From: Candidatus Poribacteria bacterium
GTDB taxonomy: Bacteria > Poribacteria > WGA-4E > WGA-3G
Direction of reading: 5' to 3'
DNA length: 64,000 nucleotides
Assembly: GCA_003635315.1 (NCBI GenBank)
Contig: PYJD01000050.1
Coordinates: 46,603 to 110,602, forward strand
Shown: positions 11,201-18,525 of the stretch, piece after piece
Position numbering within the stretch: position 1 is the first letter of the stretch
How the letters are laid out: each line of letters opens with the position of its first letter
Translations under genes and position numbers: made by a program
The notes under the pieces: generated by a model
Told to the model about the DNA's origin: nothing
The model's database searches: none
The model's input: only the letters and a program-made list of their open reading frames with translations

Positions 11201-11320
11201 TTTTAGTGCAAGTTTACGATACCATATACCACGGCGAAACCGGATTATACCCCAAATTAATGTGATAACAAATAAAACCACATTGAAGATTAACCAAGCA
11301 ATTGCAAGATCGGGGTTCAT
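8231..11320 (-). CDS. UPF0182 family large membrane protein
   Basis: 1029 residues, usual length for UPF0182 (COG1615). About seven transmembrane helices lie in the first 360 residues (for example VVLFVITLIWGIIRF, ILFFGFFIFAVVFMNV and IYCLILLCIGTVIIFNIFW). A long extracytoplasmic region follows, with family-type stretches such as the WDRR...LR region and VNAYNG...FY. The C-terminus is Lys/Gln/Asn-rich low complexity. The family function is unknown. Start at 11320 is supported by AGAGG eight bases upstream. A promoter with TTGACA, 17 bp and TATTCT lies upstream on the minus strand. It stands alone, converging on the cyclase operon. Confidence 0.85.
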   Translation of the reverse strand: MNPDLAIAWLIFNVVLFVITLIWGIIRFRRGIWYRKLALKVQAYLLWGIGGAALLSSISPFSYFYLEYLWFFEGVNYFETFWTLRKVKWILFFGFFIFAVVFMNVNAAIANRLCPEPREFARWTHERTVSFHRTVFGITILFAIVLAIPMMSLHMDFLRFLKRPSEKVEPYHFGRDLNFYLFSYPIHKSVSLWIEVLLWSTCIVVGLLYNFYYRRDARSMGLVKRHIILHGSYLWLMLLGTGIWRGYVNLWNKVYTRSLSDRFEEFHGLFFADNILAMTTRIYCLILLCIGTVIIFNIFWRKRILWYASLGISLLSYLLLIYFFPMAANFWEAKSTQDSIDVESDFLREHIATTRKAFDLEDITSVRFEKGLTTLDTIQRNPEIKENIQFWDRRVFYHILRNQEIKRHHDFHPYADVDRYRLNATSVVNTEPTEADGESIDDSNSEEDNNVVNDTSAPEQYRQVLIAAREIDPDPGPREWGELKLKFTHGYGVCVAPVNEVLSAGSSPDLWVKGVPLEQKEGLNYPEFEIDQPRIYYGEMTKDYVIVNTEKAEYNVETADTDDSVGYHYEGFGGVRLGGLFRRFCFAVRFSSVFILRNRNLAPDSRVMYWRNIGTRRNERLVTDRLSHIAPFLDFDPDPYIVIHDGRLWWMVDFYVTSNRFPNAQFYSDDTAAIEDNDLELYTEPRFKRFKKFNYIRNSGVAVVNAYNGTVDFYTDIKNEVYTDIYKKIFPKLFKDISEMPEGLKSHRRFPDYLTRIQAKMYGSYHVTDERKFIDNSNQWKISMEAYYSETPNHEMMPYYAMLKLPGEDTVEFVSMVPFTPTERDNFMKGWMITRCDPPHYGQRIVYTLSDMNVKGPKHVEDDINKNSELAKLFRDLRVNNDIIPGNMHVIPIEEGIFYIKPIFVKPKQKNGQNGGQESSLTDPIRDLPTLKTIVVKAAVEEGAEHGIAADLSFDTALRKVFIRQSAITVENTNGETPTLADQIRTLLQSHEDTGKALEEIANALENGNVTNGGAKKTQPKAGNKKKNQ

Positions 11321-11408
11321 AAGATATACCTCTTACGATACATAGGAGAGTGATGTAAAAACAGCGTTGTTACTAAAAATACACAACCAACGTTTTTATC
11401 TTCTAATT

Positions 11409-11437
11409 AGAATAACACCATTTTGCCACTTTGTCAA
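11409..11437 (-). promoter_or_regulatory. Sigma-70 promoter for the UPF0182 gene
   Basis: On the minus strand, TTGACA (11432-11437), exactly 17 bp, then TATTCT (11409-11414). It points at the UPF0182 gene starting at 11320, leaving an untranslated leader of about 80 nt. Confidence 0.65.
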
Positions 11438-11683
11438 GACAATCAGATTCAAGGGTACAGCAATTTAGGTTTAACACATAGTAATTCAATATAACCTTGA
11501 TTCTTCACATGTAAATGTCTTCAAAATGAAAGCGCTTTATAAAGTATATTCTCAAGGAATTAATTCCCTATTTTTCTTACAGCAAACTCACGTTAAATAT
11601 ATGATGTGAATTTCTGAATAATTGAATACCACTTGTAGTATTTGTATACTTGGGGAAAACTTGTTTCTCATTTTTTCTATTTC

Positions 11684-11718
11684 TGCTATAATGTGGATAA
11701 TCTGCAAGACGGTCTTGC
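11684..11718 (+). promoter_or_regulatory. Extended -10 promoter and leader hairpin of the DUF5069-like gene
   Basis: TGC-TATAAT (11684-11692) is an extended -10 box without a good -35. Right after the expected start site is a near-perfect palindrome, TGCAAGA-CGG-TCTTGCA (11702-11718), which could be an operator or a 5' stabilising stem-loop. An AGGAGG ribosome binding site precedes the ATG at 11760. Confidence 0.5.
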
Positions 11719-11759
11719 AACTTACGACTTATACCTATAAATAGGTTAGGAGGCATGTA

Positions 11760-12215
11760 ATGTTTGGTAAAAAGAAAAAAGCTGCTTTGATTCCAACAAT
11801 TAGTTCAGGAGTGGCTGGTCCACTCGGTGTACTACATCTTCCACGTTTTTGGTCAAAAGTACTAATGGATGCAAAAGGTGTCTTACACGCGGATTACCCA
11901 GCATGTGGAGCAGGTTTTGACCAGATGGTGTTGGACGGTCTCGGACTTGATAAAGATGCTACACTGGCATATATCCGAGACAACTCACCCACATACCCGC
12001 AATTTGAAGCTTGGGTCTTAGAACAAAAAGGGGGTAGTCTTGATGCTGATGCTGTATCTGAGTTGAATGCTGCAATCACAGGTTACAACCACGATGACGA
12101 TACACGGACAAGTATCCTCGGAGCAAGCGCGGTGGATGATGATGGGTCAATTTTGGATGCTGTAAACCTTAACAACATTGATGATTGGTATGAATTTCAT
12201 GCAAATTTAGGTTAA
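11760..12215 (+). CDS. Small DUF5069-like protein
   Basis: 151 residues. The central part (LPRFWSKVLMDAKGVLHADYP, then GFDQMVLDGLGLDKDATLAYIRDN and FEAWVLEQKGG) has the spacing of DUF5069 proteins: an LPR start, a gap of about 25 residues, then a D.xxLxxLG helix and an E/DxxxWV segment. The function of the family is unknown. The start is secure: AGGAGG lies six bases upstream. The gene is monocistronic, with its own promoter and a strong downstream hairpin. The Lys-rich N-terminus (FGKKKKA) is not a signal peptide. Confidence 0.6.
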   Translation: MFGKKKKAALIPTISSGVAGPLGVLHLPRFWSKVLMDAKGVLHADYPACGAGFDQMVLDGLGLDKDATLAYIRDNSPTYPQFEAWVLEQKGGSLDADAVSELNAAITGYNHDDDTRTSILGASAVDDDGSILDAVNLNNIDDWYEFHANLG

Positions 12216-12223
12216 TATTTTAC

Positions 12224-12266
12224 ATATTTCATGTAGGTGTGGTTAAACCTCGCCTACATGAAATAT
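12224..12266 (+). terminator. Long stem-loop after the DUF5069-like gene
   Basis: A 14-bp perfect stem (12224-12237 with 12253-12266) around a 15-nt loop, starting 9 nt after the stop codon. The following bases are only moderately T-rich, so it may be a Rho-independent terminator of modest strength or an mRNA-stabilising hairpin. Confidence 0.6.
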
Positions 12267-12474
12267 TCCTCTCTCCCTCCGATGTAAACCAATTTCTATC
12301 AACCAACCAAAGTTTGTAATGTTACCTGAGTTCCTAAAAATTTAGACTTCGTGACAGTTCCAAATCACACCAACCGGGTTGTAAAGACAGAATTATTGGA
12401 ATTAATCCCTGAATTCCTCTTACATCAAAATAACATTTATCTTACAACCCGAATACTTCCGAAAGGACACCATA

Positions 12475-13521
12475 ATGAAGGTACAATTTATTGTCATCTC
12501 TATTTTGTGTCTATTCCTTCTGCCATCTTCCTATGCAACCATACCTTCCAAATATGCGAAACAATCCGATGAATGGTTTCGAAGCAAAGAGGGTATGCAC
12601 ATTGCTGATAATGTCCTCACATGGCAAACCCCTTCAGGGAGTTGGCCAAAGAATAAAGACACTGCATCTAAACCGTTTGATGGTGATAGTAAGGATCTGC
12701 ACGGAACCTTTGACAACAGCGCAACTATTAACGAACTCCGATTCCTGGCTCGCGCATTTCGTCTTACAAATGTGACACGCTACCACCAAGCTTTTCTCAA
12801 AGGTATTTCCCATATCTTTGAAGCACAATACCCTAATGGGGGATGGCCTCAGTATTATCCGATAGGCAAAAGCTACCATCGTCATATCACATTCAATGAC
12901 AATGCTATGGTGCGAATTCTCGAACTTCTACAAGATGTCTCTGAATCATCCGATTATGATTTTTTAAAAATGGAGGAACGTACTAAGGCTAAGAATGCTG
13001 TCACCAAGGGAATAGACTGCATTTTGCGTACACAGATCAAACAGGACTGCAAACTCGTTGCATGGTGTGCGCAGCATGACGAAAAAACGCTCAAACCTAC
13101 CTGGGCACGTCCTTACGAACCACCCTCAATCTCTGGGGCTGAAAGTGTTGGAGTCATCCGATTCCTGATGTCTATTGAGGAGCCCACCCAGGAAATTATT
13201 GCTGCTATTGAGGGAGCTGTCGAATGGTTCAGAAGTGTTACAATACAGGGCATTCGCTTAGAAAAATTCACTAACACAGATGGTCAGGAAGATAGACGGG
13301 TCGTGAAAGATCCAAATGCTGCTCCAATTTGGGCACGTTTCTACGAGATTGACACCAACCGTCCAATCTTTCTTGACCGTGATTCTATAGTCCGTTATTC
13401 GTTCTCTGAGATAACTCAGGAACGCCGTACCGGCTACGCTTACTATGGTGGATGGGCAACGAGGTTAATCAAAGATGAATATCCACGTTGGAGAGAAAAA
13501 CACAAACTCCTGACGAAATAA
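12475..13521 (+). CDS. Secreted pectate lyase, PL10-like
   Basis: 348 residues. An N-terminal signal peptide (hydrophobic 4-20, cleavage near SYA-TIP) shows export. The body carries PL10-type sequences: WPKNKD, GTFDNSAT, ELRFLARAF, a YPNGGWPQYYP block, HITFNDNAMVRI with the conserved Asn-Asp pair, and a late YAYYGGW segment. The family cleaves polygalacturonate by beta-elimination using calcium and an Arg/Asp pair. AAAGGA lies eight bases before the ATG. It stands alone; with the sulfatase and sugar oxidoreductases nearby it fits use of algal or plant polysaccharide, which is inference. Confidence 0.85.
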   Translation: MKVQFIVISILCLFLLPSSYATIPSKYAKQSDEWFRSKEGMHIADNVLTWQTPSGSWPKNKDTASKPFDGDSKDLHGTFDNSATINELRFLARAFRLTNVTRYHQAFLKGISHIFEAQYPNGGWPQYYPIGKSYHRHITFNDNAMVRILELLQDVSESSDYDFLKMEERTKAKNAVTKGIDCILRTQIKQDCKLVAWCAQHDEKTLKPTWARPYEPPSISGAESVGVIRFLMSIEEPTQEIIAAIEGAVEWFRSVTIQGIRLEKFTNTDGQEDRRVVKDPNAAPIWARFYEIDTNRPIFLDRDSIVRYSFSEITQERRTGYAYYGGWATRLIKDEYPRWREKHKLLTK

Positions 13522-13559
13522 CCAAGTGTCATACCTCCCAGTTTCACCTTGAAAATAAT

Positions 13560-13690
13560 AACACAGAATCCCTGTAGGAGCGATCTCCGAATCGCGATTT
13601 AACTCAGTGATAGTCGGGAATCGGCCAGAATCATGTTAACTGTCCTCCTACATCTCAAAATGTTCCATTAATTCAAAGTTTACTATAATT
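13560..13690. repeat. TGTAGGAGCGAT hairpin repeat with a GTTTACTATAA end
   Basis: TGTAGGAGCGATCTCCGAAT-type hairpin (stem GCGAT/ATCGC) near 13575-13600, then an inverted GTCGGGAATCGG...CTCCTACA relative, ending in GTTTACTATAA (13678-13688), the right inverted repeat of the element family also found at 22574-22879 and 32950-33136. A matching left end is not clear. Confidence 0.55.
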
Positions 13691-13704
13691 TATGTAACTT
13701 CGAA

Positions 13705-14763
13705 CTACCTATCCGAATTTGTTCTAAGTTGAATAGCACTACCAGTTTCAGATGATTTTAGTCCAGCCAATAAAATCTCTGTCACATGCCGCGCCGTATA
13801 TACATTAGAGAGTGGAGGTTGCGTTCCTTCTCGAATATGTTCAGCAAAGTGGGCATGCATACCACTGGGTGCAGCATCGCTACAGTCAATTGCTTTTGTG
13901 TCAACAGGAGCACTCTCCCGTGTATAAGATGTCGGTGTCCACTGTGTCATAGCAGCACCATCTCTACCCGGCATAGTGAACTTTCCAGCAGTGCCATGTA
14001 TGCTCGATTCTCCTGTCCGGGCAGGGTCACACCAACTGGTTTCTGCAGTAACGATACCCCCTGATTCCATCTCAAGAACGAGGGTTGCCACATCTTCCAA
14101 TTCCGTTGGTTTATCAAAAGTAGACACAAAACCTGTAACACGTTTAAATGTACCTAACATTGCTACGAGACTGGAGACAGCATAGACCCCCATATCAAAT
14201 AACGCACCAACACTGGCTTGTTTCGCATCAAAAAACCACAAATCATCTCCACTCTCACCGAAAATATCTCGGATTTCAGCATAGTAAATTTCGGGTCCCC
14301 CATGACTAACTCGCATTCTGGCACCTGAAACACGTCCTATTGCCTCTTCCGCAATGAGTTGTCGTACCTTATAAGTAGCACTACTGAAATGTGGCAGACA
14401 CATGACTGTCTTACCACTCGCTTCACATGCCTCAACAAATTGATCCGCTTCATCCATATCACCACATAGAGGTTTCTGCATTAATACATGCTTTCCTGCT
14501 TCAAGTGCTTTCACTCCCCACGGAACATGTAATGGATGGGGTGTACCAACAAGAATAGCATCAAGTGAGTCGTCCGCAATAATCTCATTGTAGTCCTGAG
14601 TCCAGTGTGGAATATCGAACTCTTCACATTGGTGTTTAAGACGATGTTCACGTCTTCCGCCAATCACAGCCACATCAAAATCTTCACCGTTTTTCAAATC
14701 TGGAAGATGCATTCGGCAGACGATCCCACCTGCCCCAATTATTCCAAGTCTAAGTTTACTCAT
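13705..14763 (-). CDS. Gfo/Idh/MocA family oxidoreductase
   Basis: 352 residues. The N-terminal Rossmann fold starts LRLGIIGAGGIVCRMHLP (GxGxxG-like). The family's AILVGTPHPLHVP and GKHVLMQKPLCGDMDEAD segments follow, with the EKP motif here as QKP. Members oxidise or epimerise sugars and inositols with NAD(P). The C-terminal half has the usual sheet ending in an ARHVTEILLAGLKSSETG helix. The first codon is ATG at 14763, with AAGGA about 12 bases upstream. Glu replaced by Gln in the KP motif is seen in some members; the Lys is the key residue. Confidence 0.85.
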   Translation of the reverse strand: MSKLRLGIIGAGGIVCRMHLPDLKNGEDFDVAVIGGRREHRLKHQCEEFDIPHWTQDYNEIIADDSLDAILVGTPHPLHVPWGVKALEAGKHVLMQKPLCGDMDEADQFVEACEASGKTVMCLPHFSSATYKVRQLIAEEAIGRVSGARMRVSHGGPEIYYAEIRDIFGESGDDLWFFDAKQASVGALFDMGVYAVSSLVAMLGTFKRVTGFVSTFDKPTELEDVATLVLEMESGGIVTAETSWCDPARTGESSIHGTAGKFTMPGRDGAAMTQWTPTSYTRESAPVDTKAIDCSDAAPSGMHAHFAEHIREGTQPPLSNVYTARHVTEILLAGLKSSETGSAIQLRTNSDR

Positions 14764-14864
14764 AGTTCTAATATTTCCTTGTAGTCAAATCTATATTACA
14801 TATACAATAAAGGTGAGTCATTGTAAGAGTCTCTTAAATGTAATCAATATATACCATATCACTT

Positions 14865-15374
14865 ATGAAACAGTTACGAGATAAGACACTCAAAAACTTT
14901 TTAAGACAGTCCGGTGCACCAGCAGTAGATTTAGTTTTCGTTTTACAAGATGTTGAAGATCCTGTAAACGTCGGTGCAGCTTTCCGAATTGGTGATGCCT
15001 GCGGTGTATCTAATATAGTTTTAACAGGAATCAGTGCCCAACCACCCCATCCGACAATTGCTGGCATTGGTCGTGGTACACATCGTCGAGTTCCTTGGCA
15101 TACAACGAAATACGCTGCTGATGCTGTCAAAGAATTTAAAGATGACGGGTATATTGCCTATGCAGTAGAAGTCACATCGGAATCTGTTCCATATAATAGT
15201 ATTGAATACCCAAAAAAAGTTTGTTTAATTGTTGGCAACGAATATCGGGGTGTTTCAAAACGCACCCTTGAAGCTTGTGACAGATCTATATACCTTCCTA
15301 TGTATGGAAAAGTCGGTTCATTAAATGTACATGTTGCACTTGCAGTTGCCGCTTATCACATTCTGCACACCTGA
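14865..15374 (+). CDS. SpoU/TrmH family RNA 2'-O-methyltransferase
   Basis: 169 residues, matching a minimal SPOUT catalytic domain. Motif 1 is LQDVEDPVNVGAAFRIGDAC, motif 2 is CLIVGNEYRGVS and motif 3 is IYLPMYGKVGSLNVHVALAV, which form the knot and bind S-adenosylmethionine. No extra RNA-binding domain is present, as in TrmL/TrmH-type short enzymes; the tRNA or rRNA target cannot be set by eye. It is divergent from the Gfo/Idh/MocA gene at 13705, about 100 bp apart. Confidence 0.85.
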   Translation: MKQLRDKTLKNFLRQSGAPAVDLVFVLQDVEDPVNVGAAFRIGDACGVSNIVLTGISAQPPHPTIAGIGRGTHRRVPWHTTKYAADAVKEFKDDGYIAYAVEVTSESVPYNSIEYPKKVCLIVGNEYRGVSKRTLEACDRSIYLPMYGKVGSLNVHVALAVAAYHILHT

Positions 15375-15391
15375 TACATAATATTCATTAA

Positions 15392-15512
15392 CAGGACTTA
15401 CACATTTTGCCCGTTTTCAGATGTTACAACGTTCGTAGTAGGGCAATTCATTGCCCGTTCTTTGTGAAATACGTTCAATTTATCGTGAAATCAGATTTTT
15501 GCGTAAGTCCTG
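15392..15512. mobile_element. 121-bp non-autonomous element with IS5-like ends
   Basis: Left end CAGGACTTACACA (15392) and right end TGCGTAAGTCCTG (to 15512) are inverted copies, flanked by a 5-bp direct repeat ATTAA (15387-15391 and 15513-15517). The right end, read inwards, matches the left end of the IS at 63095 at 16 of the first 17 bases. It carries the GGGCAA-TTCA-TTGCCC hairpin preceded by CGTAGTA. It is therefore probably a MITE moved by the IS at the end of the window or a relative. Confidence 0.75.
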
Positions 15513-15524
15513 ATTAATAAAACA

Positions 15525-16184
15525 TTATCCACCAATTGGTGTCAAATGGACATTTCGGTATGCAACTGGACCGTGATCACCTTGCAATAGTATTGGTCCC
15601 GTTGATGCTTCCTCTGGTAACATGGCACCACGGGTACAACCCACCACTTCAACATTTTCATGCACGATTTCACCGTTCCAAATAACTTCTACAAATGTTG
15701 CATTAGCAATTTTATTGTTGTTAGCATCGAATTTTGGAGCATGGAAGGTTATGTCATACGTTTGCCATTCTCCTGGAGGTTTACTTGCATTAACACGTGG
15801 TGGTACACCATCCACTGGTTTATTGTCAATCCAACGACAATAGACACCTCCACATGATCCGTATTTCAGTTCAGTTTCTCCCCAACTATCTAAGATCTGT
15901 ATTTCATATCTACCCAAAACGTATACTCCAGAATTCGAACCTTGCGGAACCATGAATTCTACATGAATTTCACAATCACCGTGTTCGTATTCTGTGTAAA
16001 GGTCTTTTGTACGTCCTGTAGGACCATTATAGAATATATCCTCACCAGGAGTGGTTGTAAGTAATTTGTTATCTTCTATGTTCAGACCAACGTCACCGAT
16101 TACTGACCATTCATGTTCTGTACCCCCACCACGGGGTAACCAACCACTCATATCTTTACCATTAAAGAGATTCACCTGAGACAA
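15525..16184 (-). CDS. DUF1080 (3-keto-disaccharide hydrolase-like) protein
   Basis: 219 residues of a concanavalin-like sandwich. NLFNGKDMSGW opens the domain, with the family's GDCEIHVEFMVPQGSNSGVYV strands, the YEIQILDSWG segment and the terminal GPILLQGDHGPVAYRNVHLTPI strand. Family members act on 3-keto-glycosides or bind sugars. The start codon is TTG (16184); AGGAGG lies about six bases before it, and no in-frame ATG is nearby. No signal peptide is present, unlike many relatives. It is divergent from the cytochrome gene. Confidence 0.85.
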   Translation of the reverse strand: MSQVNLFNGKDMSGWLPRGGGTEHEWSVIGDVGLNIEDNKLLTTTPGEDIFYNGPTGRTKDLYTEYEHGDCEIHVEFMVPQGSNSGVYVLGRYEIQILDSWGETELKYGSCGGVYCRWIDNKPVDGVPPRVNASKPPGEWQTYDITFHAPKFDANNNKIANATFVEVIWNGEIVHENVEVVGCTRGAMLPEEASTGPILLQGDHGPVAYRNVHLTPIGG

Positions 16185-16245
16185 ATGGATTCCTCCTATT
16201 GGATTTATACCACTGCTGAAAGATCCTTCTGCAGTTAAGTTTTTG

Positions 16246-16274
16246 TTGACATATTTTGTTAATTGACATATCTT
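16246..16274 (+). promoter_or_regulatory. Putative promoter of the multihaem cytochrome gene
   Basis: TTGACA (16246-16251), 17 bp, TATCTT (16269-16274). It points at the cytochrome gene, leaving about 70 nt of leader. Confidence 0.45.
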
Positions 16275-16348
16275 ATTGACTAAGAGAATACTATAAAACG
16301 AAATACTGAAAATGAATCTAATGGAGATTTAAGGATTCTGAAACAACT

Positions 16349-17245
16349 ATGAAAAAAGCGTTATTACTTCTATTTCTATCCATACTCATGGGTTCATTTG
16401 TAATAATAAAAATAACTACCCTCCAAGCTGAAAACACACCTACAGAGGACTCCCCTAAAGAAAGTACAAATTCCCCTTTCGCTGAAGGTTGTAATAAGTG
16501 CCACGGAGAGGAAGCTGCCTATAAAGAATGGACTCAGGCTGGACATTCACATGCTCTGGTAAACCTACTTGAAGGTCCTTATGAAGTTAAAACCTCATGT
16601 TTAAGTTGCCATTCTTCAGGATATACAATGTTTGCCGAAGGAGCAATTCATGGACACCCTTATACTGAGAAAACCGCAGTAAATGCTGTTGCTTGTTCTT
16701 CTTGCCATTCTCATGCAAGTAAAGAAGAGAGTTTACTGGTAATTCCTGCCAAGAAACTTTGTGTTACCTGCCACAAAATGGATTGTGGTTGTGCTGGCGC
16801 GGGTATTATTCACCAATCACAGTCAGAGATGTTCTTAGGTCGCGAAGGGGCAGGTGTTAGACGTATGCCTTCACCGCATGTCCGAGCAATGAAAAAACGA
16901 TGTGTCCATTGCCACATGGCAAAAGAGGATCCTGAGATTATCGCAAAACATGGGGGACATACATTTAAGGCTGATTTTAATATTTGCAGCTCTTCTGGCT
17001 GTCATGATAGTGCTGATAATGATATGGCAAAAAGACTTCCACTGTATAAAGTGGAAATAGAGACAAAAATGAAGGAAGTCAAAGCAACCTTAGACAATGC
17101 TACTGACAAGACTTCGCAAGCCTATTTAGACGCAAAATTGAACTATGATATGGTTAAAGGAGACAGCGGATACGGTCTACACAATATCCCCTATGCACGT
17201 GCTTTATTAGAACACAGTTTATCTCTCAAAGCAGAAATAAAATAG
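16349..17245 (+). CDS. Periplasmic multihaem cytochrome c
   Basis: 298 residues with an N-terminal signal or anchor (KALLLLFLSILMGSF). Five canonical haem-binding CxxCH sites are visible: CNKCH, CLSCH, CSSCH, CVTCH and CVHCH. A sixth site, CSSSGCH, has a four-residue gap (CX4CH), which is known in some multihaem cytochromes. Further His residues (GHSHAL, GHPYTE, IIHQS, GGHTF) can be distal ligands. The order resembles NrfH/cytochrome c554-like or DmsE-type electron carriers but no single family is certain. It should carry electrons in the periplasm. No partner reductase lies beside it. Confidence 0.8.
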   Translation: MKKALLLLFLSILMGSFVIIKITTLQAENTPTEDSPKESTNSPFAEGCNKCHGEEAAYKEWTQAGHSHALVNLLEGPYEVKTSCLSCHSSGYTMFAEGAIHGHPYTEKTAVNAVACSSCHSHASKEESLLVIPAKKLCVTCHKMDCGCAGAGIIHQSQSEMFLGREGAGVRRMPSPHVRAMKKRCVHCHMAKEDPEIIAKHGGHTFKADFNICSSSGCHDSADNDMAKRLPLYKVEIETKMKEVKATLDNATDKTSQAYLDAKLNYDMVKGDSGYGLHNIPYARALLEHSLSLKAEIK

Positions 17246-17312
17246 AACTTATAAAAGCATTCCTTAAGGTATTTGTTGATAAAATCGCTACAAAACTAAA
17301 CAGATATCAGAA

Positions 17313-18146
17313 TTAACTGCCATTCATGATATTCTTTAGGGGTACATCCTTCTCTTCAGGTATATAAAAACTCATTGCATCGTCAACAACACCCAGAAGT
17401 TGCTTCTGCACGGGGTTACATCTTTCAACCAGTTCATCAGGCATCATAATGTAGTCCATCGGTTTAACCCAACGGTATGCATAACCCATAAATATAGTCT
17501 TTCTGGGTAAACCGGACCAGTTATGACCAATTCCGTGATAAGTCCGTTGTTCAAATAGGAAAGCATCACCAGCATTGACATTCATAGAAATTGCTCCTCG
17601 CGCCCAACCTGTTTCTGGATCACGCGCAGGCATACCGGTCAATCGATTGCTTCCTGGGACTAATACCGTGGCACCCGAGGCAGGATCTGATTGGTCACTG
17701 ATAGCATACGCAATTTTGAGTAATATCCGTGGATGGGGTTCTTGCATCTCACGATATGATGTTCCACCATCACGGTGAAGTCCTATCTTCGTCTTTACAT
17801 CTTCCGCTGGTTCCTCTTTTGACGGAAGCACAATCAGATGGGATGTAATCATTTGTATGTTCCAATTCAACACCCCACACGCATAAGGAAATGTCTTGTG
17901 CCAATCAAGCAGTTGAAGGAACGCATCATGATGTGTAATGCAATTGCGGAGATTAAGTTTACCATCTGGATCAAGATTACCTTCTTCCACCTGTTTCGCA
18001 TGCACTTCGTCTACTGCTGCATTAATCTCTGACAGCACATCTGGAGGTATCGCATCCTTAATTAATAAATATCCGTTGTTATCAACAAACTGTTTTTGCT
18101 CAGCCGTAAGGGATACTGCATCAGACAATTCGTTAATCGTTTCCAT
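17313..18146 (-). CDS. Phytanoyl-CoA dioxygenase-like Fe(II)/2-oxoglutarate oxygenase
   Basis: 277 residues, typical of the PhyH family. The iron-binding facial triad is visible: HRD in GLHRDGGTSY and a distal His in the QRTYHGIGHNWSG segment, with a following Arg (LPRKT) that would bind 2-oxoglutarate. The opening (FVDNNGYLLIKDAIPPDVL) matches the usual entry helix. Such enzymes hydroxylate diverse small molecules and are strongly expanded in Poribacteria; the substrate is unknown. AAGGTG lies five bases before the ATG. It stands alone. Confidence 0.85.
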   Translation of the reverse strand: METINELSDAVSLTAEQKQFVDNNGYLLIKDAIPPDVLSEINAAVDEVHAKQVEEGNLDPDGKLNLRNCITHHDAFLQLLDWHKTFPYACGVLNWNIQMITSHLIVLPSKEEPAEDVKTKIGLHRDGGTSYREMQEPHPRILLKIAYAISDQSDPASGATVLVPGSNRLTGMPARDPETGWARGAISMNVNAGDAFLFEQRTYHGIGHNWSGLPRKTIFMGYAYRWVKPMDYIMMPDELVERCNPVQKQLLGVVDDAMSFYIPEEKDVPLKNIMNGS

Positions 18147-18525
18147 TATTTCACCTTATTACAAGTATTATAGAGTTCATACAATTGATGTTAAGTTGTT
18201 TAAAAGTATACAAGGATTGACGGAATATCTCAAGAAAAAATAAGCAGATTGCCTAAACTACAATACGCCTAAAATGCATTATGATTATGAACCAATATTT
18301 GCATCATTCCGTGTAAATTTAACCCATTACCCAAACAGTGTAGGTTCGGTTTGATGAAAGTTAATTATTAAAATCAGTAATTTCTCAATGGGTTATAAAA
18401 CATTCTACTACGAACCAAGCCGTTTGTAGTAGGGCAATTCATTGCCCGTTAATTACCCATAGTATAATTTAATCTTCATCAACCGAACCAAAAATGTAAA
18501 TTCAATGATAATTTAGGTTATTCAA
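18147..18525. other. 379-bp intergenic region with one GTAGTAGGGCAA hairpin
   Basis: Contains GTAGTAGGGCAATTCATTGCCCG (18426-18450; stem GGGCAA/TTGCCC, loop TTCA), the same payload as in the IS5-like MITE at 15392, but here without clear inverted-repeat ends. A TATAAT-like box lies near 18460. No gene seen. Confidence 0.6.

Larger units (their letters stand above)
11321..11759. other. 439-bp divergent intergenic region
   Basis: Holds the minus-strand promoter at 11409-11437 and the plus-strand extended -10 promoter at 11684-11692. Between them is plain AT-rich DNA with no gene or repeat that I can see. Confidence 0.6.
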
